Below, piece after piece: positions 15,907 through 25,102 of a stretch of DNA of 64,000 nt. The stretch comes from Kuafuiihalomonas sp964473255 (GTDB taxonomy: Bacteria > Myxococcota > Kuafuiibacteriia > Kuafuiibacteriales > Kuafuiibacteriaceae), in the NCBI GenBank assembly GCA_964473255.1, contig CAYYOT010000004.1, positions 1 to 64,000 of the forward strand. Direction: 5' to 3'. The first letter of the stretch is position 1. Every line of letters begins with the position of its first letter. A program made the position numbers and the translations under genes. Under the pieces are notes generated by a model. It was not told where the DNA came from. It did not search any database and saw only the letters and a program-made list of their open reading frames with translations.

Positions 15907-18900
15907 ATGTCTGACCCCATGAACCAAACCGCCCAGTCGATCATCGAAGACACCCTCGCCTTGGTGCACGAACGTGTCCCCGCCGACGAGGTCGGGCCCA
16001 TATCGTCTTTTCTTCGCCGCTACTACCGCGACATGCCCGAGGACGACCTCGCCGAAACCAATCCCAGCGACCTCTACGGAGCGGCGCTCGCCCATCGGAA
16101 CTTCGGTGCGCGCCGCGAGCCGGGTACGGCCAAGATCCGCGTCTACAACCCCCAGCCCGAACAGCACGGCTGGCAGTCCGGCCACACCATCATCGACGTC
16201 GTGACCGATGACATGCCGTTCTTGGTCGACTCTCTCAGCATGGCTCTCGAGGAACGAGGACTTCCCCGACACCTCGTTCTCCACCCCATCCTGCGCGTCC
16301 AGCGAGACGACGAGGGAAATCTCATCGATACGATCGACGATCATGCCTCGGGCGGAACCGTCGAAGCCTGGATGCACTTCGAAGTCACGCGGCAAGCCGA
16401 GCGGGAGGTCCTGGAAGAGATCCGAAATCAGCTCCAAAAGACCCTCTCGGACGTCCTCATCGCGGTCGAGGATTGGGCGCCGATGCTGGGGCGCTTGCAC
16501 AAGATCGTCGCCGAGCTGCGTCGCAGCCCCCCGCCGCTTCCCGCGGCCGAGATCGACGATGGAGTCAGCTTTCTCGAATGGCTGGCCGACAACCATTTCA
16601 CGCTGCTCGGCTACCGGGAGTACGACCTCGTCGACGATAACGGCGATACCGTCCTCCGCTCGGTCCAAGACTCGGGGCTCGGACTGCTTCGCAATCGGGG
16701 TTCGAGTCACGTTTCCCTGAGCTTTGCCAACCTGACACCGGAACGAAGAAGGCTGGCCCGAAAGCGCGAACTCCTGGTGATCGCGAAGGCCAATTCCCGG
16801 AGCACCATTCATCGCCCCGGGTACCTGGACAGCATCAGCATCAAGCGATTCGACGAGGAAGGGCGCGTCATCGGCGAGTACCGGTTCTTGGGGCTGTACA
16901 CATCAGGGGCCTACACTCGCAGCGTTCTGGAGATACCCATCCTCCGGGGCAAAGTCTCCCGCCTCATGGCGGCCTCGAGATTTCCGCGCGGCAGCCACGC
17001 CGCGAAGGCCTTGACTCACATCCTCGAGACTTTCCCGCGCGACGAGCTCTTTCACATCGAGGAAGACGACTTGGCCGAGACCGCTACTCGGATTCTTCAT
17101 CTGCAGGATCGGGCCCGGATTCGCCTGTTCGTCCATCGCGAGCGCTATGGTCGATACTACTCCTGCTTGGTCTTCTTCCCCCGCGACCGCTACAATACGA
17201 ATGCGCGGGACGCGACTCAGAAAATCTTGGAGAACGCCTTTCAGGCGACGCGCATCGATTTCACGGTACGGCTTTCCGAGTCGGCGCTGGCGCGACTTCA
17301 CTTCGTCCTCCGCGTCGACCCCGGTGCCGAGGTCCAGTACGACGTGGAGGCGCTCGAGGCCCAGCTTCAGGCGGCTACCCGTTCCTGGAGAGACGACGTT
17401 TCCGAAGCGATTCTCGGGCACTTCGGAGAGGCCGTAGGTACGCGCCTCCTGCGTACCTATGGCGACGGTTTCTCCGCCGCGTATCAGGAGACCTACACCC
17501 CGCAGATCGCCGCCCGCGACATCGAAAAAATCGAAGCCCAAGCTGCAGCCCGAGCTCCCCTGGCGATGACGCTTTATCACCCACTGGAGGCCAAACCGAA
17601 TCACGTACAGCTCAAGCTCCTTCACTTCGGCAGTCCCATCTCTTTGTCGGACGCGCTCCCCATGCTGGAGAACATGGGCCTGCGTGTCGACCAGGAGCGA
17701 CCGAGCCGCGTAGACCGCAAGGACGCCAGGGAAGTCTGGATCCACGACTTCGAAATGACCCATCAAGAAGGTCCCGACCTCGACATCGATGAGGTCCAGA
17801 GCCTTTTCCAGGAGGCATTCACGCGGGTTTGGACCAAGTTCGTGAGCAATGACGGTTACAATCGCCTGGTTCTTCGCGCGGGCCTCTCCTGGAAAGAGGT
17901 CGTCATACTCCGGGCGTACTCGAAGTATCTTCGCCAGATCGGTGTTACCTTCAGTCAGTCGTACATGCAGAAGACGGTCGTCGCGAATTCCGAGATCGCG
18001 CGCCTTCTCGTCGAGCTATTCCACACACGCTTTCACCCCGACCAGAACGACTCGGCCCGCGCCGAGCTGCTCATTGCCGAGATAGAAAACGCCCTCGATC
18101 GAGTTCAAGTGCTGGACCAGGACCGTATCCTCCGCAGCTTCCTCGTCGTCATCCGCGCTACCGTTCGCACCAACTTTTATCAGTCGACTTCGACGGGCGA
18201 ACCGAAGCCACACCTGGCGTTCAAGTTCGACCCCAAAGAGATCCCCGAACTACCCGAGCCGCGTCCCAAGCATGAGGTATTCGTCTATTCCCCGAGAGTG
18301 GAAGGTGTTCACTTGCGCGGCGGCGACGTCGCTCGCGGAGGACTTCGATGGTCAGATCGTCGGGAAGACTTTCGAACCGAGGTCTTGGGCCTGATGAAGG
18401 CGCAGCAAGTGAAGAACGCGGTCATCGTTCCCGTTGGCTCGAAGGGCGGATTCGTGCCCATGAAGCTCCCCGCGAACCGCGATCAAGCTTGGGCCGAAGG
18501 TCAGCGATGCTACCAGACGTTCATTCGAGGTCTCTTGGACCTCACCGACAACCTCGTCGAGGGTACGGTGAAACCGCCTCCGAACGTCGTGCGGCACGAC
18601 GACGATGACCCCTACCTGGTGGTCGCGGCCGACAAGGGCACGGCAACGTTTTCCGACCTCGCCAACGCAATCGCCCTCGAATACGGATTCTGGCTGGGCG
18701 ACGCTTTCGCCTCGGGTGGCTCGGCCGGTTACGACCACAAAGCCATCGGCATTACCGCCCGCGGGGCCTGGGAATCGGTGAAGCGCCACTTCCGCCGGAT
18801 GGGGATCGACGTTCAAACGGCGCCCTTCAGCGTCGTCGGCATCGGCGACATGTCCGGCGACGTATTCGGCAACGGGATGCTCCTCTCTCCGCACATTCGA

Positions 18901-20829
18901 CTCATTGGGGCCTTCAACCATCGGCACATCTTCCTCGATCCCAACCCCGACCCCGACCGCAGCTTCGCCGAAAGACGGCGACTCTTCGAGCTCCCGCGCT
19001 CTGCTTGGACCGACTATGACCGCAGCATCATTTCCGAAGGCGGTGGAGTGTTCGACCGAAGCGCCAAGTCCATCCCGCTCTCGATTCCCGTGCAGCGTGC
19101 TCTGGGCGTCGACCAGGCACGAATGGCTCCGAACGACGTGATCCGGGCGATTCTCAAGGCGCCGGTCGACCTACTGTGGAATGGAGGCATCGGCACATAC
19201 GTGAAGGCCTCGAGCGAGCACCACCTGGACGTCGGCGACCGCGCGAACGACGTCGTGCGGATCGATGCCAGTGAACTTCGGTGCAAGGTCGTAGGCGAAG
19301 GTGGAAATCTAGGTCTGACTCAACGGGCCCGCATCGAGTATGCCCGTCAGGGCGGTCGCCTCCACACCGATGCCATCGACAACTCGGCGGGCGTCGACTG
19401 CTCGGATCACGAGGTCAACATCAAGATTCTCTTGAATCGCGTTACCGAAGCGCAGGACCTGACCAAGAAGCAGCGAGACGAGCTCTTGGCGACGATGACC
19501 GACGAGGTGGCGAATCTCGTCTTGCGGAACAACTATCTGCAGACGCAGGCTTTGAGCCTTGCCGCCGTCCAAACGGCCTCCATGATCGACGTTCAGGCCC
19601 GTCTGATCGAAAGGCTGGAAGACCGTCGAGCCGTGGACCGACTGCTCGAGTTCCTCCCGGACAAGGTCGAAATCGAAGACCGGAAGAAGGCCGGACAGGG
19701 ACTTTCTTTGCCGGAGCTGAGCGTTCTCATGGGCTACGTCAAGCTCACGATGTATCAGGACCTGCTGGCCTCGGATCTTCCCGAGACCGGATACTTCCAG
19801 AAAGACCTGGTCGACTACTTCCCCACTCCCCTTCGTCTTCGGCATGCTGCCCTGATCACCGAGCATCAGCTAGCCCGAGAGATCATCTGCACCGAGGTCA
19901 CCAACAGCGTGGTCAACCGCGCAGGTTCGACGTTCATGTTCCGGCTGGGCGAGGAAACCGGAGCCAGTCCCGCCGAGATCGCGCGGGCGTTCGTCGCCGC
20001 CCGCGAAGTCTTTGACCAAAGGAGGTTCTGGGCCGAGGTCGAGGCGCTCGACAATCGCGCTAGCGCCGACGTTCAGATCACGATGCTCTTGGAGGGTCGT
20101 AAGCTGGTCGAGCGCGCGGCTCGATGGTTTTTGCGCAATCGCGCCCAGCCCCTCGATATCCAGGCCACGATAGACGCTTTCGCCGAAGGCGTGGCCGCTC
20201 TTCGATCCGTATTGACTCAGCACCTTCCCGCCCAGGGACGCGAGCGGATCGAGGTCCGCATGCGGAGATTCGTGGATGACGGTGGCGCACCCGAAGACCT
20301 GGCCAGCCGCGTCGCCGGCTTCACGGAGCTCTTGTCTGCTCTCGACATCGTTCAGGTCGCAAACCTTCGCGGTGCTTCGGTACTCGAGGTAGCCGACGTG
20401 TATTATGCGCTCGGCGAAGAGCTGAGCCTCAACTGGGTGCGGGACCAGATCAATGCCCTGCCGCGAAAGGACCGATGGCAGACCCTGGGTCGAGATGCGC
20501 TTCGTGACGACCTATACAATCAGCAGCGCGCTCTCACTTCGAATGTCTTGGTGGGGGCGCCAGTCGACGGGTCCACTTCGCGGGTCGGAACCTGGCTCGA
20601 AGCCAACCGGTCGGCCGCGGCTCGATGTCGGCGTCTCCTCGACGACATCCGGGCCAAGGACCGAGTGGACTTCACCATGCTCTCCGTGGCCCTCCGTGAA
20701 ACCCGGAGCCTACTGTCGGGAGCAAACGAGGTATCGACGCTACCTTCGAACGGCGGTCCGGAATCGAGGACGTCGGGGAGCGGCGTCATCGCGCAGTCAT
20801 CGAAGGTTCCTCCTTCGCCCGCCAACTGA
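15907..20829 (+). CDS. gdhB: NAD-dependent glutamate dehydrogenase, large (~180 kDa) type
   Basis: This 1640-residue protein is a member of the very large NAD-GDH class known from Pseudomonas, Caulobacter and Streptomyces, which deaminates glutamate to 2-oxoglutarate. N-terminal ACT-like regulatory segments (D-D-M-P-F-L-V-D-S near 102) are followed by the catalytic domain: R-G-G-L-R-W-S-D-R near 812, the P-V-G-S-K-G-G-F lysine motif near 845, and the G-I-G-D-M-S-G-D-V-F-G-N-G stretch near 978. Length matches the family. In Pseudomonas and Streptomyces relatives the regulation is allosteric. It is transcribed alone, divergent from the GNAT operon. Confidence 0.96.
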   Translation: MSDPMNQTAQSIIEDTLALVHERVPADEVGPISSFLRRYYRDMPEDDLAETNPSDLYGAALAHRNFGARREPGTAKIRVYNPQPEQHGWQSGHTIIDVVTDDMPFLVDSLSMALEERGLPRHLVLHPILRVQRDDEGNLIDTIDDHASGGTVEAWMHFEVTRQAEREVLEEIRNQLQKTLSDVLIAVEDWAPMLGRLHKIVAELRRSPPPLPAAEIDDGVSFLEWLADNHFTLLGYREYDLVDDNGDTVLRSVQDSGLGLLRNRGSSHVSLSFANLTPERRRLARKRELLVIAKANSRSTIHRPGYLDSISIKRFDEEGRVIGEYRFLGLYTSGAYTRSVLEIPILRGKVSRLMAASRFPRGSHAAKALTHILETFPRDELFHIEEDDLAETATRILHLQDRARIRLFVHRERYGRYYSCLVFFPRDRYNTNARDATQKILENAFQATRIDFTVRLSESALARLHFVLRVDPGAEVQYDVEALEAQLQAATRSWRDDVSEAILGHFGEAVGTRLLRTYGDGFSAAYQETYTPQIAARDIEKIEAQAAARAPLAMTLYHPLEAKPNHVQLKLLHFGSPISLSDALPMLENMGLRVDQERPSRVDRKDAREVWIHDFEMTHQEGPDLDIDEVQSLFQEAFTRVWTKFVSNDGYNRLVLRAGLSWKEVVILRAYSKYLRQIGVTFSQSYMQKTVVANSEIARLLVELFHTRFHPDQNDSARAELLIAEIENALDRVQVLDQDRILRSFLVVIRATVRTNFYQSTSTGEPKPHLAFKFDPKEIPELPEPRPKHEVFVYSPRVEGVHLRGGDVARGGLRWSDRREDFRTEVLGLMKAQQVKNAVIVPVGSKGGFVPMKLPANRDQAWAEGQRCYQTFIRGLLDLTDNLVEGTVKPPPNVVRHDDDDPYLVVAADKGTATFSDLANAIALEYGFWLGDAFASGGSAGYDHKAIGITARGAWESVKRHFRRMGIDVQTAPFSVVGIGDMSGDVFGNGMLLSPHIRLIGAFNHRHIFLDPNPDPDRSFAERRRLFELPRSAWTDYDRSIISEGGGVFDRSAKSIPLSIPVQRALGVDQARMAPNDVIRAILKAPVDLLWNGGIGTYVKASSEHHLDVGDRANDVVRIDASELRCKVVGEGGNLGLTQRARIEYARQGGRLHTDAIDNSAGVDCSDHEVNIKILLNRVTEAQDLTKKQRDELLATMTDEVANLVLRNNYLQTQALSLAAVQTASMIDVQARLIERLEDRRAVDRLLEFLPDKVEIEDRKKAGQGLSLPELSVLMGYVKLTMYQDLLASDLPETGYFQKDLVDYFPTPLRLRHAALITEHQLAREIICTEVTNSVVNRAGSTFMFRLGEETGASPAEIARAFVAAREVFDQRRFWAEVEALDNRASADVQITMLLEGRKLVERAARWFLRNRAQPLDIQATIDAFAEGVAALRSVLTQHLPAQGRERIEVRMRRFVDDGGAPEDLASRVAGFTELLSALDIVQVANLRGASVLEVADVYYALGEELSLNWVRDQINALPRKDRWQTLGRDALRDDLYNQQRALTSNVLVGAPVDGSTSRVGTWLEANRSAAARCRRLLDDIRAKDRVDFTMLSVALRETRSLLSGANEVSTLPSNGGPESRTSGSGVIAQSSKVPPSPAN

Positions 20830-20848
20830 GCGGGAGCCGCGGTCGCGG

Positions 20849-21541
20849 CTACCAATCTTCGGCCGCCGGGCGGACGTCGAGTTCGAAGGTCCACGCCGAT
20901 CGCGGCTGCTGGCTGAGATAGTACGCCGCGTCGGCGATGTCTTCCGGGTCGAGACCTTCCGGCGCACTCACGCCAGCCTGTGACCCTGCATCCAGGATCA
21001 TGCCGTCCACGATGATCAACGCGACATGAATTCCGGTCGGACCCAGATGACGGGCCATTGCTTGCGCCAGGCTTCGCTGCGCGGCTTTGGCCGGAGCAAA
21101 AGCGGTCGTGAAGGGCTTACCTCGGAGGGACGCCGTAGCTCCCACGACGATGATCGAACCCGCCCCCGCCGATTTCATGTTCGGGATGACCTCCTTCGCG
21201 GTCAGGAAGAGCCCAAGCGTATTGATGCGCCATGCCCTCTCGAAGTCGGCGGCGCTGAGTTCTTCGATGTTGCCCCACGTCCCGCTGCCCGCGTTGAAGA
21301 CGAGAACGTCGATCTCACCCAGCTCACTTCGCACGGATGAAAACGCCTCGTGGACGGCATCGGCGTCGGCCACGTCGCAGGCAAAGGCCTTGGCATCGCC
21401 GAGCTCCGTGGCTAGCTGCGAGGCATACGCTGTGCTGCGCGATAGAAGCGCGACGGCGTAGCCCGCCTTCGAGAAGCGCCGGGCGAATGATGCTCCATTC
21501 TTGGGTCCGATACCAACGACGACACAGACAGGTTTGCTCAT
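20849..21541 (-). CDS. Short-chain dehydrogenase/reductase lacking the catalytic tyrosine
   Basis: This 230-residue Rossmann protein has a variant cofactor loop (G10-I-G-P-K-N-G), the N83-A-G motif of SDRs, S138, and K152. The position of the catalytic Tyr in YxxxK is F148 (F-A-P-A-K). A Phe here is known in a minor SDR subgroup, so it may not be a classical oxidoreductase. The start at 21541 has AGGAGG six bases upstream. The stop lies 19 nt beyond the convergent glutamate dehydrogenase gene. Length is slightly short for the superfamily. Confidence 0.85.
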   Translation of the reverse strand: MSKPVCVVVGIGPKNGASFARRFSKAGYAVALLSRSTAYASQLATELGDAKAFACDVADADAVHEAFSSVRSELGEIDVLVFNAGSGTWGNIEELSAADFERAWRINTLGLFLTAKEVIPNMKSAGAGSIIVVGATASLRGKPFTTAFAPAKAAQRSLAQAMARHLGPTGIHVALIIVDGMILDAGSQAGVSAPEGLDPEDIADAAYYLSQQPRSAWTFELDVRPAAEDW

Positions 21542-21700
21542 GACGACCTCCTTCTCTGGTCCTAGGGCCAGATGCCGCCGAGGGCGACCATTTCCGTCAT
21601 CGGTATCATGACCAAGTCGTGGTCCGTGGTTCGCGCGGAAGTCAATGAAGCCAATACCCGGCGAATCCAATCGATCCACCGACTGAGGACGCTGGTTCTC

Positions 21701-22099
21701 TCATCCTCCGAGCTGATTGAGCATTTCGGCCATCTTCTCGTGGAGCTTCTCCATGGCCTTGCGCGGCCGGACCATTACCTTGAAATCGATCAGCCGGCCA
21801 CGGTCATCGAAGGTCAGCATGTCGACGCCGTTGATCGTGATTCCTTCGACGTTGGTCTCGAACTCGAGCACGGCATGCGGCCCTTGGACCACTTCGCGGA
21901 CGTAGTGAAAGCTGTCGTTCACCAGGACGTGCGCGGCGGCGCGGAGGTAGAGTTCGGTCATCGCCGCACCCTCGATCGGTCGGTGGACGACCGGCGACGC
22001 GAACGCTACGTCAGAAGCCAAGAGTTCCGAGATACCGTCGATCCCACCCGGCTCGAACAGCCGACGCCACGACGCGAGACCCTCCGCCGTCGTTTTCAT
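21701..22099 (-). CDS. NTF2-like / SnoaL-like protein
   Basis: This 132-residue protein starts at the ATG at 22099 and has the cone-shaped NTF2 fold pattern: an N-terminal helix, a F-A-S-P-V-V segment, and alternating strands ending D-M-L-T-F-D-D-R-G-R-L-I-D-F, typical of nuclear-transport-factor-2/SnoaL-like proteins. These include small isomerases, hydrolases and binding proteins; the substrate here is unknown. It lies 159 nt upstream of the SDR gene on the same strand, and both could act on one substrate. Confidence 0.75.
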   Translation of the reverse strand: MKTTAEGLASWRRLFEPGGIDGISELLASDVAFASPVVHRPIEGAAMTELYLRAAAHVLVNDSFHYVREVVQGPHAVLEFETNVEGITINGVDMLTFDDRGRLIDFKVMVRPRKAMEKLHEKMAEMLNQLGG

Positions 22100-22327
22100 C
22101 TCTGCAAGCCTATCAGCTCGGAAGCCAGGCACGAAATAGCCCTCGATTCGGACACGTCGAGGTCGGCTCTTCTTCCCTACGGAGGTGGACCGCATTTCAC
22201 GCGGGCCTGCTTGCGCTCGTTGACTGCGACGCGCCACGATCGGACCATTCTCGGGGTGGCGACGGCTGCGCTGACGCAAGGCCGTCCGGTGACCGCCTAG
22301 GCAGCAAAACGACCGGAGGATAGCATC

Positions 22328-22543
22328 GTGGCAGAGAGTGTTTACAAGATCATCGAACTCGTCGGCACCAGCACGGAGTCTTGGGAAAAGGCCGCCGCGG
22401 CAGCGGTGGACCGGGCAGGCCAGTCGCTACGGGACTTGCGGATTGCCGAGATTACCACCCTCGACATGCAGCTCAGGGACGGCAAAGTCGAGGCGTACCG
22501 CGCCAAGGTCAAGGTCTCGTTCAAATACAGCGACAACGACTGA
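22328..22543 (+). CDS. Dodecin-family protein, non-Trp variant
   Basis: This 71-residue protein matches dodecin throughout: V-Y-K-I-I-E-L-V-G-T-S, then A-G-Q-S-L-R-D-L-R and the final beta strands K-V-E-A-Y-R-A-K-V-K-V-S-F. Dodecins are twelve-subunit hollow spheres that bind flavins or CoA in bacteria. The Trp that stacks on flavin in the canonical protein (context L-R-W-F-E-V) is I39 here (L-R-I-A-E-I), so flavin stacking is unlikely in the usual way. It starts at GTG with GGAGG upstream. Confidence 0.9.
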   Translation: MAESVYKIIELVGTSTESWEKAAAAAVDRAGQSLRDLRIAEITTLDMQLRDGKVEAYRAKVKVSFKYSDND

Positions 22544-22582
22544 CTCTCCGCGGTCCCGGCGAAGAGTCCAGCGAACGAGAGC

Positions 22583-23077
22583 TCAGATGCGGAGCTCGCT
22601 CGGGGGAGCTTCTTCGAGGGGCACGCGAACGACGGCCTCGGTCATCCAGCAGCCCGCGTGGGCGCCGTCGGCCTGCTTGCCGACCACCCACACGTAGCCG
22701 GCCAGCGAGCCGTCGAGTCCGCGAACGATGACCGCGAACTGCGCTCGCGTGTCGGAGATCTCCATCTTCTCGACGTCCGCAGCAGCATGGCCGAGCAAGG
22801 GGGCATAGGTCGGACCACGCACCATTCGGATGAAACGGTCGACCGGTCCGGTCTGCGCTCGGTTCGCAGGGGCCGCGAATTCGAACGTCTTCCGGATGCC
22901 AGCATCGTCGTCGGACAGCGGATTGAGCTTGAGCGCATCGAGCTGCACCTCGACCACCTGCCTCGGGGTCAAGGTCGGCACGGGCTCCACCGCACTGGTG
23001 ACAGCCGGCCGAGCCAGGAGCAAAAGCGCGACGATCACAAGTCCGAATGATGCCCTTTGCTCGTTGAAGCTCGACAC
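22583..23077 (-). CDS. DUF4864-like exported protein
   Basis: This protein of about 164 residues has a signal-like hydrophobic segment at ~11-29, then a mature domain with T-P-R-Q-V-V-E-V-Q-L-D-A-L-K, D-D-A-G-I-R-K-T-F-E-F-A-A-P-A-N-R and T-G-P-V-D-R-F. I recognise this as the DUF4864 pattern. Function is unknown. The GTG start at 23077 is the only plausible one between the hydrophobic segment and non-coding-looking sequence, but no good ribosome site precedes it. It converges on dodecin. Confidence 0.7.
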   Translation of the reverse strand: MSSFNEQRASFGLVIVALLLLARPAVTSAVEPVPTLTPRQVVEVQLDALKLNPLSDDDAGIRKTFEFAAPANRAQTGPVDRFIRMVRGPTYAPLLGHAAADVEKMEISDTRAQFAVIVRGLDGSLAGYVWVVGKQADGAHAGCWMTEAVVRVPLEEAPPSELRI

Positions 23078-23419
23078 CCTTCGGAGCCTGGACGAGGACG
23101 ACCGAGAAGTCGAAGCCCAAGCGGCTTTCGGTGCCCCAACGCAGTCGGTGCGGTAATGACCTGACGGATTTCGTCCGCGGGCGATTCCCAAGCCCGCTGC
23201 AGAGTGCTGGGTTTCGCGCTGATCGTCACAGGCATTCTCGGCTACCGACGGTTCGTGCGCGGTCGCTCGGAGCGAACGGCATCGCTGCGTTCCCGCGGAG
23301 GCGCCCAATCTGTCCGAGTCGCCTGCGACCCTCGAACGGACTTTCCCGCGACCGCACACTCGTCTTCCGTAGAGCCGATTTCGATCGTGGTCTGCCCTGC
23401 GCCCGTCTAAGAGAGCGGC
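23078..23419. other. Intergenic stretch without a supported gene
   Basis: These 342 bases lie between the divergent DUF4864-like and TPR genes and should carry both promoters. Two short open frames are present on the plus strand, one with a possible hydrophobic start at 23204, but neither shows a ribosome site or a recognisable product. Confidence 0.4.
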
Positions 23420-23923
23420 ATGATTCGAAGTGTACTCTTGATTGCGGCCCTGGGCGTCGCCGTCCCGCAGGCGGCCGGCGCGTCGGGTTCGGGACCCGCG
23501 CCCCGGAGCGCGCCCGCGCCCGAACCAACGGCAACCGACATCTACAACGAGGGCGTGCCGCTGATGCGGGCCAAGAAGTTCAAACGCGCGCAGAGGAAGT
23601 TCGAGGCCGCGCTCCGAGAAGACGAGCAGTTGGCCGAGGCCCACAACAACCTCGCGTACTGCCTGCGTAAGCAGGGCGAAAAGAAGTATGCCCAGGCGCT
23701 GGAGCATTACAATCGCGCGATCGAGCTGAAGAAAGACATGCCCGAGCCGTACATGTACCGGGGCGTGCTCTTCGTCCAGATGGGCCAGCGCGACGCCGCG
23801 GAGAAGGACTTGGAGCGGCTCGTCGCGCTCGACTCCGACCTCGCGGACGAGCTGCGCTGGGTTCTCGACAACGGGAGAGAAAAGGAGCCGGAGCAGTTCT
23901 TCGGCGTGAGTCGCGCGCTCTAG
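23420..23923 (+). CDS. Exported TPR-repeat protein
   Basis: This 167-residue protein has a signal peptide (about 1-20, ending Q-A-A-G-A), an Ala/Pro-rich linker, and then about three tetratricopeptide repeats (Y-N-E-G-V-P-L-M..., A-H-N-N-L-A-Y-C-L..., P-Y-M-Y-R-G-V-L...) that form a protein-binding superhelix in the periplasm. Partner unknown. Its stop codon is interlocked with that of the convergent membrane-fusion gene: both use the four bases CTAG at 23920-23923. Confidence 0.8.
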   Translation: MIRSVLLIAALGVAVPQAAGASGSGPAPRSAPAPEPTATDIYNEGVPLMRAKKFKRAQRKFEAALREDEQLAEAHNNLAYCLRKQGEKKYAQALEHYNRAIELKKDMPEPYMYRGVLFVQMGQRDAAEKDLERLVALDSDLADELRWVLDNGREKEPEQFFGVSRAL

Positions 23924-25101
23924 CGCTGAACGACCTGGACACCATCGCGGATTGCGTCCGTCGGATACGTCACGACGACCTCGCCCTCGACGAGGCCGTT
24001 CGTCACTCGCGTCTCGATGCCCGTGGTTTCGGCCACGGTTACGATGGTCTCCACCACCGTTCCCTCTGCAACGACGAACGCCGCGTGGTGGTCTTCGGTA
24101 CGAAAGACGGCGCTCGCCGGCACCTTCACCACATCGTCGAGCTCGAGCACGGTTATCTGGGCCTCGACGCGATAGCCGTCGCCGAGGGCGGCCCATCGTT
24201 CATAGGGCTCGTCGAGGTCGATGATCACGTTGACCCGCTGCTCCTCGACGCCGAGCGCAGAGACCTTGGTGAAGGCGGACGGCTCGACCAGCCGCACGCG
24301 GGCGGCCAAGCTCGTTTCGCCCCCCCAGCGCACGATGGAAACCGGAGCGCCCTCACGGATCTTGACCGCGTCTTCCGTGAGCACGTCGACGACGATCTCG
24401 AGAGCCTCCGGCTCCCCTATCTCGATGATCTGGGCCCCCATCTGCACGACCCCCTCGCTCTCGCGGATCACTCGTAGCACCCGTCCTTCGACCGGCGCTG
24501 GCACTTCCATCTGGGCGGAGGCACGAGCAGAGACGATCCCGAGCGCGGCCTTCGCCATGGCCAGCTGGTGCTCGGCAACGCGCTCCCCAAACCGAGCGGA
24601 GTTCAACTCTTCTTCGCAGCGGCGACGCTCCAACAGCGCGCGCTCGGCATCTTGCTCGGAAGACGAGCCGATGCGCTCCAGATTGACCACGCGTTCGGCG
24701 TCGCGCCGAGCGTACTCGTAGGCCGCTTCAGCACGGCTGGTGGATGCCTCGGCTTGTCGGCGCGCAGCGACGGCGGCTCGCATCCGCGCCTCGGCTTCGG
24801 CCCGAGTGCGTGCATCGAGAAGCGGCGGGCTCACCGGCACGATGCGGGCTAGAATCTGACCGAGCTCCACGGAGTCACCCGCACGGAGGTTGATCCGGCC
24901 GAGATTCCCCGTGATGGGAGCAGACACGACGTAGCGGTCGGTGACCCGTGTTCGGCCATCTTCTTCGACCATGACTCTGAGTCCTCCCCGCTTGACCAGG
25001 GCCAGGTCGGCCGGCACCGGCTTGGGCAGCCACGCTTGAAGGAGAAGGGCGAAGAATGCCAAGGCAACAGTCGCAAAGGCCAGTCGTTTGATCCACTTCA
25101 T
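23920..25101 (-). CDS. Periplasmic membrane-fusion (HlyD/MacA-like) subunit of ABC exporter
   Basis: This 393-residue protein has one N-terminal transmembrane helix (about 5-28), a barrel-sandwich/lipoyl half (S-A-P-I-T-G-N-L and its mate V-P-A-P-V-E-G-R-V-L near 210), a long coiled coil rich in Ala/Arg/Glu at ~105-200, and beta-barrel domains. It links an inner-membrane ABC pump to an outer-membrane channel. It starts one base after the permease stop, so the three genes 28191 to 23920 form one operon. No outer-membrane TolC-like gene is in the window. Confidence 0.85.
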   Translation of the reverse strand: MKWIKRLAFATVALAFFALLLQAWLPKPVPADLALVKRGGLRVMVEEDGRTRVTDRYVVSAPITGNLGRINLRAGDSVELGQILARIVPVSPPLLDARTRAEAEARMRAAVAARRQAEASTSRAEAAYEYARRDAERVVNLERIGSSSEQDAERALLERRRCEEELNSARFGERVAEHQLAMAKAALGIVSARASAQMEVPAPVEGRVLRVIRESEGVVQMGAQIIEIGEPEALEIVVDVLTEDAVKIREGAPVSIVRWGGETSLAARVRLVEPSAFTKVSALGVEEQRVNVIIDLDEPYERWAALGDGYRVEAQITVLELDDVVKVPASAVFRTEDHHAAFVVAEGTVVETIVTVAETTGIETRVTNGLVEGEVVVTYPTDAIRDGVQVVQR

Positions 25102-25102
25102 G

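Noticed and set aside
23078..24196. Continuation of the DUF4864-like frame upstream to 24196
   Set aside because: The upstream part is Arg/Gly-rich shadow sequence overlapping the TPR and exporter genes; the real product begins near 23077.
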